64,000 bases of DNA from Bacillus_BD sp963787345 (GTDB lineage Bacteria; Bacillota; Bacilli; Bacillales; Cytobacillaceae), in assembly GCA_963787345.1 (NCBI GenBank), contig CAWBCW010000026.1:744001-808000 (forward strand). Direction: 5' to 3'. The notes beneath the pieces are model-generated. The model ran no database searches, had not been told where the DNA came from, and was given only the letters and a program-made list of their open reading frames with translations. Positions 8,883 through 17,716 of this stretch are shown in pieces (the stretch's first letter is position 1; the number at the start of each line of letters is the position of its first letter). Both the position numbers and the translations under genes were made by a program.

Positions 8883-9068
8883 CTTCATTCATCAAAAGAT
8901 TCCCACTTCTATAAGTGGTTAGTTGAATTTCGAGCTTTAACAATTCAAAGGGGTTCAAACCTTAGTGAATGAAGTTGAGCCTCCGGTGGATGCCACAGAT
9001 TTTCAAAGGAAGTTTATCGAGCGAGCTTGATAAAATCTGGGCGCAAATACGTTAAGGCGTATTTGAAT
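8880..9068 (+). repeat. Dispersed structured repeat, copy A
   Basis: Copy of the family described at 61890. It begins with TAACTTCATTCA at the secG stop codon, has TGAATGAAGT (8966 on) pairing back to the start, a CCACTTCTATAAGTGG hairpin, then the core AGCCTCCGGTGGATGCCAC, an arm AGATTTT...AAAATCT closing TTTATCGAGC/GCTTGATAAA, and a last stem AAATACG/CGTATTT. It lacks the GTACC/GGTAC hairpin of copies D and F. It lies between secG and est and is followed at once by a terminator. Confidence 0.8.
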
Positions 9069-9073
9069 AGGAT

Positions 9074-9105
9074 AAAAAGCCTGGCCTGTGGGTCAGGCTT
9101 TTTGC
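9074..9105 (+). terminator. Terminator after secG
   Basis: AAAAAGCCTG and CAGGCTTTTT pair around a ten-base loop, directly after repeat copy A. The U-tract is part of the stem and works on both strands. It would make copy A the 3' end of the secG transcript. Confidence 0.75.
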
Positions 9106-9249
9106 TATGCTGAATCGAAATCTTGGCATGCATGCTAATTCATTTGCTTAAACTAAAGATAAGATAGCTTTTAGTTGCAAAAACTAAAATAGGTTTAAGA
9201 AAGTTATTACATAGTTATACTCAAGGTCAATCATCGAGGGGGAATTACA

Positions 9250-9996
9250 ATGAAAGTAGTAGCACCGAAGCCATTTACTTTTGAAAGCGGAAAAAGGGCA
9301 GTTTTATTATTGCATGGATTTACTGGCCATTCAGCGGATGTTCGCATGCTTGGGCGTTTTCTTGAAAAGAAAGGGTATACTTGCCATGCGCCAATTTTCA
9401 AAGGACATGGAGTCCCACCAGAAGAACTTGTACAAACAGGGCCTGAGGATTGGTGGCAGGATGTCATGAACGCCTATAAATACTTGCAAGATCGGGGGCA
9501 TAAAGAGATTGCTGTTGCTGGATTATCACTAGGAGGGGTATTTTCCTTAAAATTAGGTTACACTGTACCTATAAAAGGGATCGTACCAATGTGTGCACCA
9601 GCCTATTTGAAAAGCGAACAAGTGATGTATGAAGGAGTACTTGCATATGCTCGGGATTATAAAAGGCTTGAAGGAAAATCCGAAGAGCAAATCGAAAAAG
9701 AAATGGAAGAATTCTATAATACTCCAATGAATACATTAAAAGCATTGCAGGAATTACTTGCAGATGTGCGTGATCAACTCGATTTGATTTATGCACCCTT
9801 ATTTGTCGTACAAGCTAGGAACGACGGTATGGTTAATACAGATAGTGCAAATATTATTTATAATACGACGGAATCGCTGCAAAAGGAAATAAAGTGGTAC
9901 GAACACTCTAGACATGTTATTACCTTAGATAAGGAAAAAGATCAACTGCATGAAGATATCTATCGATTTCTAGAGTCGCTAGATTGGGAAGATTGA
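9250..9996 (+). CDS. est: Carboxylesterase (alpha/beta hydrolase)
   Basis: 248-residue serine hydrolase of the thermostable Est/YvaK group found before rnr in Bacilli, hydrolysing short-chain esters or monoglycerides. The oxyanion segment LLLHGFTGHSADV is at about residues 18-30, the nucleophile Ser93 is in GLSLGG, an Asp lies in ARNDGMV around 195, and the catalytic His is in SRHVITLD around 220. No signal peptide, so cytosolic. The ribosome site gaggggg is well placed. It is separated from secG by repeat A and a terminator and followed by rnr after 43 bases, probably as an est-rnr unit. Confidence 0.93.
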   Translation: MKVVAPKPFTFESGKRAVLLLHGFTGHSADVRMLGRFLEKKGYTCHAPIFKGHGVPPEELVQTGPEDWWQDVMNAYKYLQDRGHKEIAVAGLSLGGVFSLKLGYTVPIKGIVPMCAPAYLKSEQVMYEGVLAYARDYKRLEGKSEEQIEKEMEEFYNTPMNTLKALQELLADVRDQLDLIYAPLFVVQARNDGMVNTDSANIIYNTTESLQKEIKWYEHSRHVITLDKEKDQLHEDIYRFLESLDWED

Positions 9997-10039
9997 ATAA
10001 GAGTTGATTTCGAAAATAGTAAACTAAAGGAGGGATTAG

Positions 10040-12385
10040 ATGGATAATCAAATTCAACAGCATATTGACCAATTGTTACATTATATGAAAGATGAAGCCT
10101 ATAAGCCATTAACAGTTCAGGAGTTAGAAGGGGCACTAGGTGTAGAAGATTCATCAACATTCAAGGACTTTGTTAAAGCACTTGTACAAATGGAGGAAAA
10201 GGGGCTTGTCGTTCGAACGCGCAGCAATCGTTATGGATTGCCAGAAAAAATGAACTTAATTCGTGGAAAACTTACGGGCCATGCAAAAGGGTTCGCGTTT
10301 GTCATTCCAGAGGAAAAAGGAATGGATGACATTTTCATTCCACCGAATGAAATGAATAATGCCTTGCATGGGGATACGGTTTTGGCAAGGGTATCGTCTG
10401 AGAGTTCCGGTCAACGTCGTGAAGGAACGATCGTTCGAATTCTTGAAAGAGGGATTCAAACGATCGTTGGAACGTACACAGAAAGTAAGAACTTTGGCTT
10501 TGTCATTCCAGATGAAAAGAAATTTGCTGGCGATATTTTTATTCCAAAATCTGCTGCAAGTGGAGCTGTAGAAGGGCATAAAGTAGTTGTTAAATTAACG
10601 ACCTACCCTGAAGGCAGAATGAGTGCAGAAGGGGAAGTCATTCAAATTCTTGGCCATAAAAACGATCCAGGTGTGGATATTTTATCGATCATTCACAAGC
10701 ATGGACTGCCAGGAGAATTTCCGGAAGAAGTTATGGGGCAGGCAAATGAAACACCAGATTCTATCGATGAAGCTGAACTCACAAACCGACGTGATTTAAG
10801 AAATGAAACGATTGTGACGATTGATGGAGCTGATGCAAAGGATTTAGATGATGCAATTACGGTTACAAAATTAGATAATGGAAACTACAAATTAGGTGTT
10901 CATATCGCGGATGTAAGTTACTATGTAACAGAAAATTCACCAATTGACCGTGAAGCTGCTGAGAGAGGCACGAGTGTTTATTTAGTAGACCGAGTGATTC
11001 CGATGATTCCTCATCGTTTGTCAAACGGCATCTGTTCATTAAATCCGAAGGTGGACCGCTTAACCTTATCCTGTGAAATGGAGATTGATTCAGACGGTGT
11101 CGTAGTCAACCACGATATTTTCCAAAGTGTCATTAAAACAACAGAGCGAATGACCTACTCTGATGTGAATAAAATATTAGTTGACCAAGACGAAGAATTA
11201 ATGAAGAAATACGAATCCCTTGTGCCGATGTTTCAACTCATGCACGAATTAGCGAAAATTTTAAATGCCAAACGACAACATCGTGGGGCGATAGACTTTG
11301 ATTTCAAGGAAGCTAAAGTATTAGTTGACGAGGACGGAAAGCCAACCGATGTCGTGATTAGAGAACGATCAGTCGGTGAGCGCTTGATTGAGGAATTTAT
11401 GCTGGCAGCCAATGAAACAATTGCAGAGCATTTCCACTGGATGGATGTACCGTTTATTTACCGGATCCATGAAGATCCAAAAGAAGATAAGCTTTTTCGT
11501 TTCTTTGAGTTTATTACAAACTTCGGTTATATCGTAAAAGGGACTGCGAACTCTGTGCATCCTCGTGCGCTTCAAGGAATTATTGAAGAAGTACAAGGAA
11601 AGCCAGAAGAAATGGTTATTTCAACGGTCATGCTTCGTTCAATGCAACAAGCAAAGTATGATCCTGAAAGCTTAGGTCACTTTGGATTATCGACAGAATT
11701 TTATACACATTTCACATCACCAATCCGTCGTTATCCTGACTTAATTGTCCATCGCTTAATCCGGACTTATATAATTGAAGGAAAAGTGGGCGGGGAGACT
11801 CAGGAGAAATGGGGTTCTCTTCTACCTGACATTGCAGAACACTCGTCTAAAATGGAGCGTCGAGCGGTTGAGGCAGAGCGTGAAACAGATGAGTTGAAAA
11901 AAGCAGAGTATATGGAAGATAAAATTGGTGAGGAATATGATGGAATTATTAGCTCTGTTACCAATTTTGGTTTATTTGTGGAGCTTCCAAATACGATTGA
12001 AGGGCTTGTACATGTCAGCTATATGACTGATGATTATTATCGTTATGATGAACGCCATTTTGCGATGATCGGTGAGCGCACGGGAAATGTTTACCGTATT
12101 GGTGATGAAATCACGGTTAGAGTCATTAAAGTGAACAAAGATGAACATTCAATTGATTTTGAAATTGTAGGGATGAAGGGAACACGTAGACGTGAGCCAA
12201 ATGAAGGTACACGTGTATTTCGAACAGGGAGTTCTGAACGGAAACCGCGTAGTGCTAAAAAAGACGGCAACCCTAGAGGCGGCAGAGGAGATGGAAATGG
12301 AAAGCCGAAATCTTCCTCGAAAAAGAATCGAAATAAAAAATTCTATGAAAATGCTCCGAAAGCAAAACGTAAGAATAAGAGCTGA
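10040..12385 (+). CDS. rnr: Ribonuclease R
   Basis: 781-residue 3'-5' exoribonuclease of the RNase II family, degrading structured RNA and acting with SmpB-tmRNA on stalled messages. In order: an N-terminal winged-helix region, two cold-shock OB domains (about 60-220), the RNB catalytic domain with the Asp cluster in IDGADAKDLDDAIT and HIADVSYYV (around 260-290), an S1 domain (about 620-710, GIISSVTNFGLFVEL), and a long lysine/arginine-rich tail. The ATG follows aaaggaggg. It is followed by smpB and ssrA, a functional cluster for trans-translation. Confidence 0.97.
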   Translation: MDNQIQQHIDQLLHYMKDEAYKPLTVQELEGALGVEDSSTFKDFVKALVQMEEKGLVVRTRSNRYGLPEKMNLIRGKLTGHAKGFAFVIPEEKGMDDIFIPPNEMNNALHGDTVLARVSSESSGQRREGTIVRILERGIQTIVGTYTESKNFGFVIPDEKKFAGDIFIPKSAASGAVEGHKVVVKLTTYPEGRMSAEGEVIQILGHKNDPGVDILSIIHKHGLPGEFPEEVMGQANETPDSIDEAELTNRRDLRNETIVTIDGADAKDLDDAITVTKLDNGNYKLGVHIADVSYYVTENSPIDREAAERGTSVYLVDRVIPMIPHRLSNGICSLNPKVDRLTLSCEMEIDSDGVVVNHDIFQSVIKTTERMTYSDVNKILVDQDEELMKKYESLVPMFQLMHELAKILNAKRQHRGAIDFDFKEAKVLVDEDGKPTDVVIRERSVGERLIEEFMLAANETIAEHFHWMDVPFIYRIHEDPKEDKLFRFFEFITNFGYIVKGTANSVHPRALQGIIEEVQGKPEEMVISTVMLRSMQQAKYDPESLGHFGLSTEFYTHFTSPIRRYPDLIVHRLIRTYIIEGKVGGETQEKWGSLLPDIAEHSSKMERRAVEAERETDELKKAEYMEDKIGEEYDGIISSVTNFGLFVELPNTIEGLVHVSYMTDDYYRYDERHFAMIGERTGNVYRIGDEITVRVIKVNKDEHSIDFEIVGMKGTRRREPNEGTRVFRTGSSERKPRSAKKDGNPRGGRGDGNGKPKSSSKKNRNKKFYENAPKAKRKNKS

Positions 12386-12411
12386 TAAGGTAGCAGAGTA
12401 GCGTTCAGACA

Positions 12412-12436
12412 AGGGTTCCGAATGGTTCGGAACCCT
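12412..12436 (+). other. Hairpin between rnr and smpB
   Basis: GGGTTCCGAA and TTCGGAACCC form a ten-pair stem around TGG, with no U-run after it (TCGTT only). It may stabilise the rnr 3' end or act as a processing site rather than terminate. Confidence 0.45.
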
Positions 12437-12520
12437 CGTTCAGCCGTTCACAGCATGGTTATGAATTGTTCGGAACGAAAATTTCTGATAAAATGGAGCA
12501 ATGAAAGTGGGGAAAGCTCT

Positions 12521-12988
12521 ATGCCAAAAGGTCAAGGAAAAGTGATAGCACAAAATCGAAAAGCAAATCATGATTATTTTATTGAAGAAACCTATGAAGC
12601 GGGAATTGTTCTGCAAGGAACAGAAATTAAATCGCTTCGTGCTGGTAAAGTGAATCTAAAAGATTCCTATGCAAGAATTATAAACGGTGAGGTTTTTCTA
12701 GTCGGTTGCCATATCAGTCCGTATGAACAAGGAAATCGATATAATCATGATCCAGAAAGAACAAGGAAACTACTGCTTCATCGCAAGCAAATTAATAAGC
12801 TGATTGGAGAAACGAAAGAAATCGGCTACTCTATTGTTCCATTGAAAATCTATTTGAAAAATGGCTATGCCAAAATTTTAATCGGGTTAGCGCGTGGGAA
12901 AAAGAAATACGATAAGCGTGAAGACTTGAAGCGGAAAGAAGCAAAGCGGGATATTGAACGGGCATTCCGGGAAAGTCAAAAAATGTAG
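12521..12988 (+). CDS. smpB: SsrA-binding protein SmpB
   Basis: 155-residue beta-barrel protein that binds tmRNA and delivers it to stalled ribosomes. Landmarks are the N-terminal AQNRKANHDYFIEETYEAG, GTEIKSLRAGKVNL around 35-48, and the basic C-terminal tail RGKKKYDKRE with the helix that enters the mRNA channel. An open frame continues upstream to 12422, but the ATG at 12521 with the ggggaaag site gives the family start. ssrA follows about 200 bases later. Confidence 0.97.
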   Translation: MPKGQGKVIAQNRKANHDYFIEETYEAGIVLQGTEIKSLRAGKVNLKDSYARIINGEVFLVGCHISPYEQGNRYNHDPERTRKLLLHRKQINKLIGETKEIGYSIVPLKIYLKNGYAKILIGLARGKKKYDKREDLKRKEAKRDIERAFRESQKM

Positions 12989-13038
12989 GGATTGATTTCT
13001 ATGTAAGTCGAACTGGAAAGATAACCAGTAACTAACAA

Positions 13039-13066
13039 TTGCAAACCATTCTCTTTATGCTATAAT
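13039..13066 (+). promoter_or_regulatory. Promoter of ssrA
   Basis: TTGCAA at 13039-13044, 16-base spacer and TATAAT at 13061-13066, with an extended TGC before the -10. It predicts a 5' extension of about 118 bases that must be removed to give mature tmRNA. Confidence 0.8.
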
Positions 13067-13190
13067 AAGTTATGTCAGCAAGGCAAGAAGCTGACAAGTT
13101 AATCTTTGCTCGACCTTTGAGCATTCCAAAACGTCAGTGCTTATGCACGAATCGAAGAGATGATTTATTTCATCATCGATTTTCTTATAT

Positions 13191-13550
13191 GGGGACGCTA
13201 CGGATTCGACAGGGGTAGTTCGAGCTTAGGTTGCGAGTCGCAGGGGTCGACTGCGTTAAAACGCCAAAGCCTATAACTGGCAAACAACAAAACAACTTCG
13301 CTTTAGCAGCTTAATAAGCGCTTAGCGGTTCCTCCCTCCATCGCCCATGTGGTAGGGTAAGGGACTCAACTTTAGTGGGCTACGCCGGATCTCGCCGTCT
13401 GAGGGAGAAGGAAGAGAACAATCAGACTAGCTGCCCGGACGCCAGTCGATAGGCAGAAGGATCAGCGAAATACGAATATATCGACTACACTCGTAGAAGC
13501 TTAAGTGGCGATATTCTTGGACGTGGGTTCAACTCCCACCGTCTCCACCA
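13191..13550 (+). ncRNA. ssrA: Transfer-messenger RNA (tmRNA)
   Basis: The 360-base RNA starts GGGGACGCTACGGATTCGAC and ends with GTCTCCACCA, so the acceptor stem GGGGAC/GTCTCC and encoded CCA are both present, along with the T-loop GGGTTCAACTCCC. The tag reading frame resumes at GGC 13279-13281 and encodes GKQQNNFALAA before TAA TAA at 13312-13317; with the charged alanine the tag is AGKQQNNFALAA, whose ALAA end is the ClpXP recognition sequence. It lies next to smpB and rnr, its functional partners. Confidence 0.98.
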
Positions 13551-13584
13551 ATACATAACTTTTGGTGGTAAATACTACAATTAA

Positions 13585-13617
13585 AATGGACTTACCAATT
13601 TTGGTGGGTCCATTTTT
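13585..13617 (+). terminator. Terminator of ssrA
   Basis: AATGGAC..ACCA pairs with TGGTGGGTCCATT, ending in a short T run, 35 bases after the tmRNA CCA. Confidence 0.8.
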
Positions 13618-13696
13618 GCGTTCTAGAAGAGTAGTTTTAGTTAGTTCTACAAGAAAATAGGTGTATCTGTAATATTTTTGCTTTTATAGATAAAGC

Positions 13697-13769
13697 TATA
13701 ATAGAAGGGTAACCCATCCTTTCATCCAATTTAAGCTGAGCCTAAACTATGTAGGATCAGCTTTTTTTT
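13697..13769 (+). ncRNA. Candidate short transcript ending in a strong terminator
   Basis: A TATAAT at 13697-13702 is followed 32 bases later by a hairpin AGCTGAGCCTA/TAGGATCAGCT and eight T residues (13734-13769). No open frame or ribosome site lies between, so a transcript of about 60 bases with a C-rich segment (CCCATCCTTTCATCC) would form. The -35 is not convincing. It could equally be a leftover or backup terminator for ssrA. Confidence 0.3.
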
Positions 13770-13895
13770 ATAAAAGGAAGTTTTATTAAATATAGGTTGT
13801 ATACCTTTCGATTTCGCTAAAAATATTACGGAAAATTGTAACTTTTTTACATCTAACAAATAGAATTTACAGTTAATTAATAGCGAATTAATAAA

Positions 13896-13934
13896 TTTAC
13901 ATAAACTTTACAATAAATAAACAAGGGCTTTACA
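13896..13934 (+). promoter_or_regulatory. PhoP box of the pst operon
   Basis: Four hexamers recur at exactly 11-base steps: TTTACA at 13896, TTTACA at 13907, TAAACA at 13918 and TTTACA at 13929. This is the TTNACA direct-repeat pattern bound by phosphorylated PhoP in Bacillus. Further TTTACA copies at 13846 and 13866 lie upstream. A TATATT at 13942-13947 may be the -10, so PhoP would activate pstS under phosphate limitation. Confidence 0.88.
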
Positions 13935-13986
13935 ATCTACATATATTCTTGAGAAGTTGCCAATGAATTTTCTTGGAGGTTTGGAA

Positions 13987-14829
13987 ATGACGTTTATTAG
14001 AAAATCAATGATAGGATTTATGATTCTATTTATAACGATTGTAATATCAGCATGTGGTACGTCTGATGAAAAAGAATTAGGATCATCAAACGGTAATACA
14101 TATACACTATCCATTTCTGGATCAACTTCAGTGGGTCCATTAGCTGAGAAGTTAGCGGTTAAATATGAGGAAAAAAATGATATAAAAATTGAGATCAATC
14201 AAATTGGATCTTCCGCTGGGATCACTAATGCAACAAGTGGTGTGTCAGAAATAGGGATGTCTTCACGAGATTTGAAAGATGAAGAGAAGGCAAATGGCCT
14301 GAAGGAAACGATTGTCGCATATGATGGAATCGTTGTCGTTACACACCCGAGTAACAAAGTAAACGATCTTACAATGGAGCAAGTCAAGCAAATCTTCACA
14401 GGTAAAGTAACTAACTGGAAGGAACTTGGTGGCGATGACATGGAAATTGTTGTTGTCTCGAGAGAGGATGGTTCGGGTTCGCGCGATGCCTTTCAAGAAA
14501 TTGTAGACTACTCTTCAGGTGAATTAGTGAAAAGTGCAATTGTCGCAAGTGGAAATGGGAATATTAAAACAACGGTTGCGATGAATAAACATGCGGTAGG
14601 ATTTGTTTCATTTGAGTATATTGATGATTCCATTTCAACTGTAGATATTAATGGCGTAAAAGCTACAGCCGAAAATGTTCTCCAGGAAAAATATAAATTG
14701 TCACGCCCATTTTTATTTGTACATAGAGATGAGAACTTAAGTCAAGAAGGACAACAATTTATTGACTTTATTTTAAGTTCAGATGGGCAAGAGGTTGTAG
14801 CAGAAACGGGTATCATCCCATTAAAATAG
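13987..14829 (+). CDS. pstS: Phosphate ABC transporter substrate-binding lipoprotein
   Basis: 280-residue extracytoplasmic phosphate-binding lipoprotein. A signal peptide with lipobox VISAC ends at about Cys22. Phosphate-binding loops are visible as SGSTSVGPL and SREDGSGSRDAF. The ATG at 13987 follows cttggaggt; an earlier in-frame codon at 13957 would spoil the signal peptide. First gene of pstSCAB, directly behind the PhoP box. Confidence 0.95.
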   Translation: MTFIRKSMIGFMILFITIVISACGTSDEKELGSSNGNTYTLSISGSTSVGPLAEKLAVKYEEKNDIKIEINQIGSSAGITNATSGVSEIGMSSRDLKDEEKANGLKETIVAYDGIVVVTHPSNKVNDLTMEQVKQIFTGKVTNWKELGGDDMEIVVVSREDGSGSRDAFQEIVDYSSGELVKSAIVASGNGNIKTTVAMNKHAVGFVSFEYIDDSISTVDINGVKATAENVLQEKYKLSRPFLFVHRDENLSQEGQQFIDFILSSDGQEVVAETGIIPLK

Positions 14830-14901
14830 AAATGAGAGAGAGTCGTCCCTTAATCATTTTGCATAGCATCTAGTGTAGCAGCAATTTTGGAGGAATGAGA
14901 T

Positions 14902-15816
14902 ATGTCAAGCCTTATGAGCGAGAAGCAAAGTAGTGAAATCAATAAATCGAATAAACGAAAGTATTTTCTAGAGAAATTATCAGGAAAGATCTTTCTAATA
15001 TGTGCCTTACTTTCTGTCATTTGTTTAGCGTTAATTATCGGATTTGTATTTTATAAAGGGTTTCGTCCGTTTGTAGTAGAGGGATATAGCTTCATCGACT
15101 TTCTTCTTGGGGCCGATTGGGTACCAAGTGAAGATCAATTTGGGATATTCCCGATGATTGTCGCATCAATATATGCTACGGTCGGAGCCTTAATTATTGG
15201 TGTTCCGATTGGATTATTCACAGCTATTTTTTTAGCTGAAATTGCACCAAAACGTCTCGCCAAAATTATTACACCAGGTGTACAGTTATTGGCAGGTATT
15301 CCTTCTGTTTTATATGGGGTATTCGGACTCGCTATTATCGTTCCTTTCTTGCAGAATAATCTTGGCTTAGCAAAGGGTCAAAGCTTATTTGCGGTGATTA
15401 TTGTGTTAGCGATTATGATGCTGCCTACAGTTGTAAGTGTATCCGAAACGGCGATTAGAGCTGTGCCGAAAACATATAGAGAAGGATCATTAGCATTAGG
15501 ATCTTCTGAAATAAGAACCATTTTTCGAGTCGTTGTTCCAGCTGCTAAATCGGGCATTATGACGGCTGTTGTACTTGGGATGGGAAGAGCCATTGGAGAG
15601 ACGATGGCGGTCATTTTAGTAGCGGGGAACAGTCTCATTATCCCAACGAGTATAACAGACAGTATTCGTCCGTTAACGACAAACATTGCTTTGGAAATGG
15701 GATATGCAGCGGGAACTCATCAAGAAATGCTATTTGCTACAGGGATTGTTTTATTCGGCTTCATTTTATTATTGAATTTTGTTTTAGCAAGAATCAGCGC
15801 GAAAGGTGGTAACTAA
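14902..15816 (+). CDS. pstC: Phosphate ABC transporter permease PstC
   Basis: 304-residue inner-membrane permease with about six hydrophobic spans after an N-terminal hydrophilic stretch. The EAA-type ABC-contact loop is seen in AVPKTYREGSLALGSSE, and the GIPSVLYGVFGLA segment is typical of PstC/PstA. Ribosome site ggaggaatg. Its 3' end abuts pstA, which starts two bases after the PstC stop. Confidence 0.94.
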   Translation: MSSLMSEKQSSEINKSNKRKYFLEKLSGKIFLICALLSVICLALIIGFVFYKGFRPFVVEGYSFIDFLLGADWVPSEDQFGIFPMIVASIYATVGALIIGVPIGLFTAIFLAEIAPKRLAKIITPGVQLLAGIPSVLYGVFGLAIIVPFLQNNLGLAKGQSLFAVIIVLAIMMLPTVVSVSETAIRAVPKTYREGSLALGSSEIRTIFRVVVPAAKSGIMTAVVLGMGRAIGETMAVILVAGNSLIIPTSITDSIRPLTTNIALEMGYAAGTHQEMLFATGIVLFGFILLLNFVLARISAKGGN

Positions 15817-15817
15817 G

Positions 15818-16642
15818 TTGAGAACATTTAAAGATGGTTTGTTGCGTGGGCTTCTCTGGTTTTCAGCTTTCTTAACCATTGCTGTTCTTGTAACCATTGT
15901 CGGCTTTATATTTTATAAGGGATTTCGATTAATAAATTTTGATTTTATCTTTGGCGATTATTCTCCTGTCGGTGGCGGAGGTATATGGCCAATGATTGTG
16001 ACAACCGTATATACAATTGTCATCTCCTTAGTGATTGCTACTCCAATTGGGATTTTGGCAGCAGTGTACTTGCAAGAATATGCGAAACAAGGTCGTTTAG
16101 TAAAAACCATCCGTTTTGCGACAGAAAGCTTGACAGGGATCCCTTCGATTATTTATGGTTTATTTGGAGCTGTATTCTTTGTAACGTATTTAAAATTCGG
16201 GATGTCGATTATTGCTGCGTCTTTGACATTAGCGATCATTATCTTACCTGTTATTATTCGGACGACGGAAGAATCGTTGAAAACAGTCCCGAATTCGTAT
16301 CGTGAAGGCTCTCTCGCTTTAGGAAATACAAAGCTGCAAACTTTATATAAGGTGATTTTACCAAGTGCAATGCCTGGGATCTTATCTGGTCTTATTCTTT
16401 CGATTGGAAGAATTGTTGGGGAGTCAGCTGCGATCTTTTTAACAGCTGGTACGGTAGCCGCATTACCAGAAGGGATATTTTCATCAGCAAGAACGTTAAC
16501 GGTACATTCTTATTTAGTAACACAGGAATCTGGAGATATTGAACTTGCAGCTGCAATTGGCATTGTCTTAATTGTCATCATACTGGTTTTAAATCTTTTA
16601 GCGACATTAATATCTAAACTATTAAATAAAGCAGATTACTAA
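15818..16642 (+). CDS. pstA: Phosphate ABC transporter permease PstA
   Basis: 274-residue permease paired with PstC. It has about six membrane spans, the GIPSIIYGLFGAV segment and the EAA loop VPNSYREGSLALGNTK. The start is a TTG at 15818 preceded by aaaggtgg inside the pstC end, which is the only well-placed ribosome site. Its TAA stop coincides with the first bases of repeat copy B. Confidence 0.93.
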   Translation: MRTFKDGLLRGLLWFSAFLTIAVLVTIVGFIFYKGFRLINFDFIFGDYSPVGGGGIWPMIVTTVYTIVISLVIATPIGILAAVYLQEYAKQGRLVKTIRFATESLTGIPSIIYGLFGAVFFVTYLKFGMSIIAASLTLAIIILPVIIRTTEESLKTVPNSYREGSLALGNTKLQTLYKVILPSAMPGILSGLILSIGRIVGESAAIFLTAGTVAALPEGIFSSARTLTVHSYLVTQESGDIELAAAIGIVLIVIILVLNLLATLISKLLNKADY

Positions 16643-16812
16643 CTTCCTTCAGCAAGAAGTCTCCCATTTCTATAAACGGCAAGATGAATGTAAGTTTTTC
16701 TCAATTTAATGGGGGGTTCAATACTGGCTGAATGAAGTGAAGCCTCCGCGGATTAATTTCTCGAGTGAGCTCAGAGATTGTATCCGGACGCAAATACCAC
16801 GGGCGAATTTAA
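16640..16812 (+). repeat. Dispersed structured repeat, copy B
   Basis: Same family as copy F (61890). It starts TAACTTCCTTCAGC at the pstA stop, and GGCTGAATGAAG (16726-16737) pairs back to it. The core reads AGCCTCCGCGGAT, the arm is TCTCGAG/GCTCAGAGA as in copy D, and it ends near AAATACC...GCGAATTT. The CCCAC hairpin is degenerate. It separates pstA from pstB within the phosphate operon. Confidence 0.78.
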
Positions 16813-16878
16813 TTAAAGGAATTATGAATAGATACAACGATGTGCCAACGTAAAAATGCAATGAAGGGAATTATTGAG

Positions 16879-17649
16879 ATGAATGTGCAATCGATTGAAA
16901 CACCGAAGATTAAGGTAAATGATTTAAATTTGTGGTATGGAGAAAAGCAGGCCCTTTACTCAGTATCATTGGATATTAAGGAGAAGGAAGTTACTGCTTT
17001 CATTGGTCCTTCTGGCTGTGGAAAATCAACCTTTTTACGTACACTAAACCGTATGAATGATTTAATTGACGGCGTCAAGATTAGCGGTGATATTAGTATT
17101 GATAAAGAAAACATTTATCAAAGTAATGATGTGATTAAATTAAGAACAAAGGTTGGCATGGTCTTTCAAAAGGCAAACCTATTTCCAATGAGTATTTATG
17201 ATAATGTGGCCTATGGTCCGCGTGGACAAGGAATTAAGAATAAAAAAGTATTGGATCAAATTGTGGAAGAGAGCTTGCGTGGTGCAGCGATTTGGGATGA
17301 GGTTAAAGATCGCTTAAAAGCTTCAGCGCTTGGACTTTCAGGTGGTCAACAGCAACGGATTTGTATTGCACGTGCGATTGCAATGAAACCGGATGTCATC
17401 TTAATGGATGAGCCAACTTCAGCGTTAGATCCAATATCGACGTTAAAAGTAGAAGAACTCATTACGGAAATGAAAGAGAATTATACAATTGTGATAGTTA
17501 CCCATAATATGCAACAGGCAGCACGTGTATCGGATAAAACTGCGTTTTTCTTGAATGGGGAAGTCATTGAATATAACGAAACAGATATTATTTTTTCGAG
17601 ACCAAAAGATAAAAGAACGGAAGACTATATTACGGGTCGATTTGGTTAA
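16879..17649 (+). CDS. pstB: Phosphate ABC transporter ATP-binding protein
   Basis: 256-residue cytoplasmic ATPase driving PstSCA. Walker A GPSGCGKST, the ABC signature LSGGQQQR and Walker B VILMDEPTSALD are all intact, as is the switch His in THNMQQAA. In-frame ATGs at 16840 and 16861 exist, but gaaggg at 16862 fits the ATG at 16879 and the family length. Only one pstB is present and phoU does not follow; a terminator closes the operon. Confidence 0.93.
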   Translation: MNVQSIETPKIKVNDLNLWYGEKQALYSVSLDIKEKEVTAFIGPSGCGKSTFLRTLNRMNDLIDGVKISGDISIDKENIYQSNDVIKLRTKVGMVFQKANLFPMSIYDNVAYGPRGQGIKNKKVLDQIVEESLRGAAIWDEVKDRLKASALGLSGGQQQRICIARAIAMKPDVILMDEPTSALDPISTLKVEELITEMKENYTIVIVTHNMQQAARVSDKTAFFLNGEVIEYNETDIIFSRPKDKRTEDYITGRFG

Positions 17650-17683
17650 GGTTTATAATAAGCAACCATATAATTTTATGATG

Positions 17684-17713
17684 AAAAGGAGAGGCCCTGA
17701 GGTCTCTCCTTTT
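17684..17713. terminator. Bidirectional terminator between pstB and the AraC locus
   Basis: AAAAGGAGAG and CTCTCCTTTT pair around a GCCCTGAGGT loop; A- and T-runs on either side let it serve both convergent transcripts. Confidence 0.85.
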
Positions 17714-17716
17714 CAT

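Noticed and set aside
12192..12412. Alternate frames over the basic tail of RNase R
   Set aside because: Low-complexity lysine/arginine codons produce open frames in several phases; only the RNase R frame is supported.
13191..13550. Possible tRNA genes in the CCA-ending region
   Set aside because: The CCA end and T-loop belong to the tmRNA; I found no separate tRNA or rRNA gene in the window.
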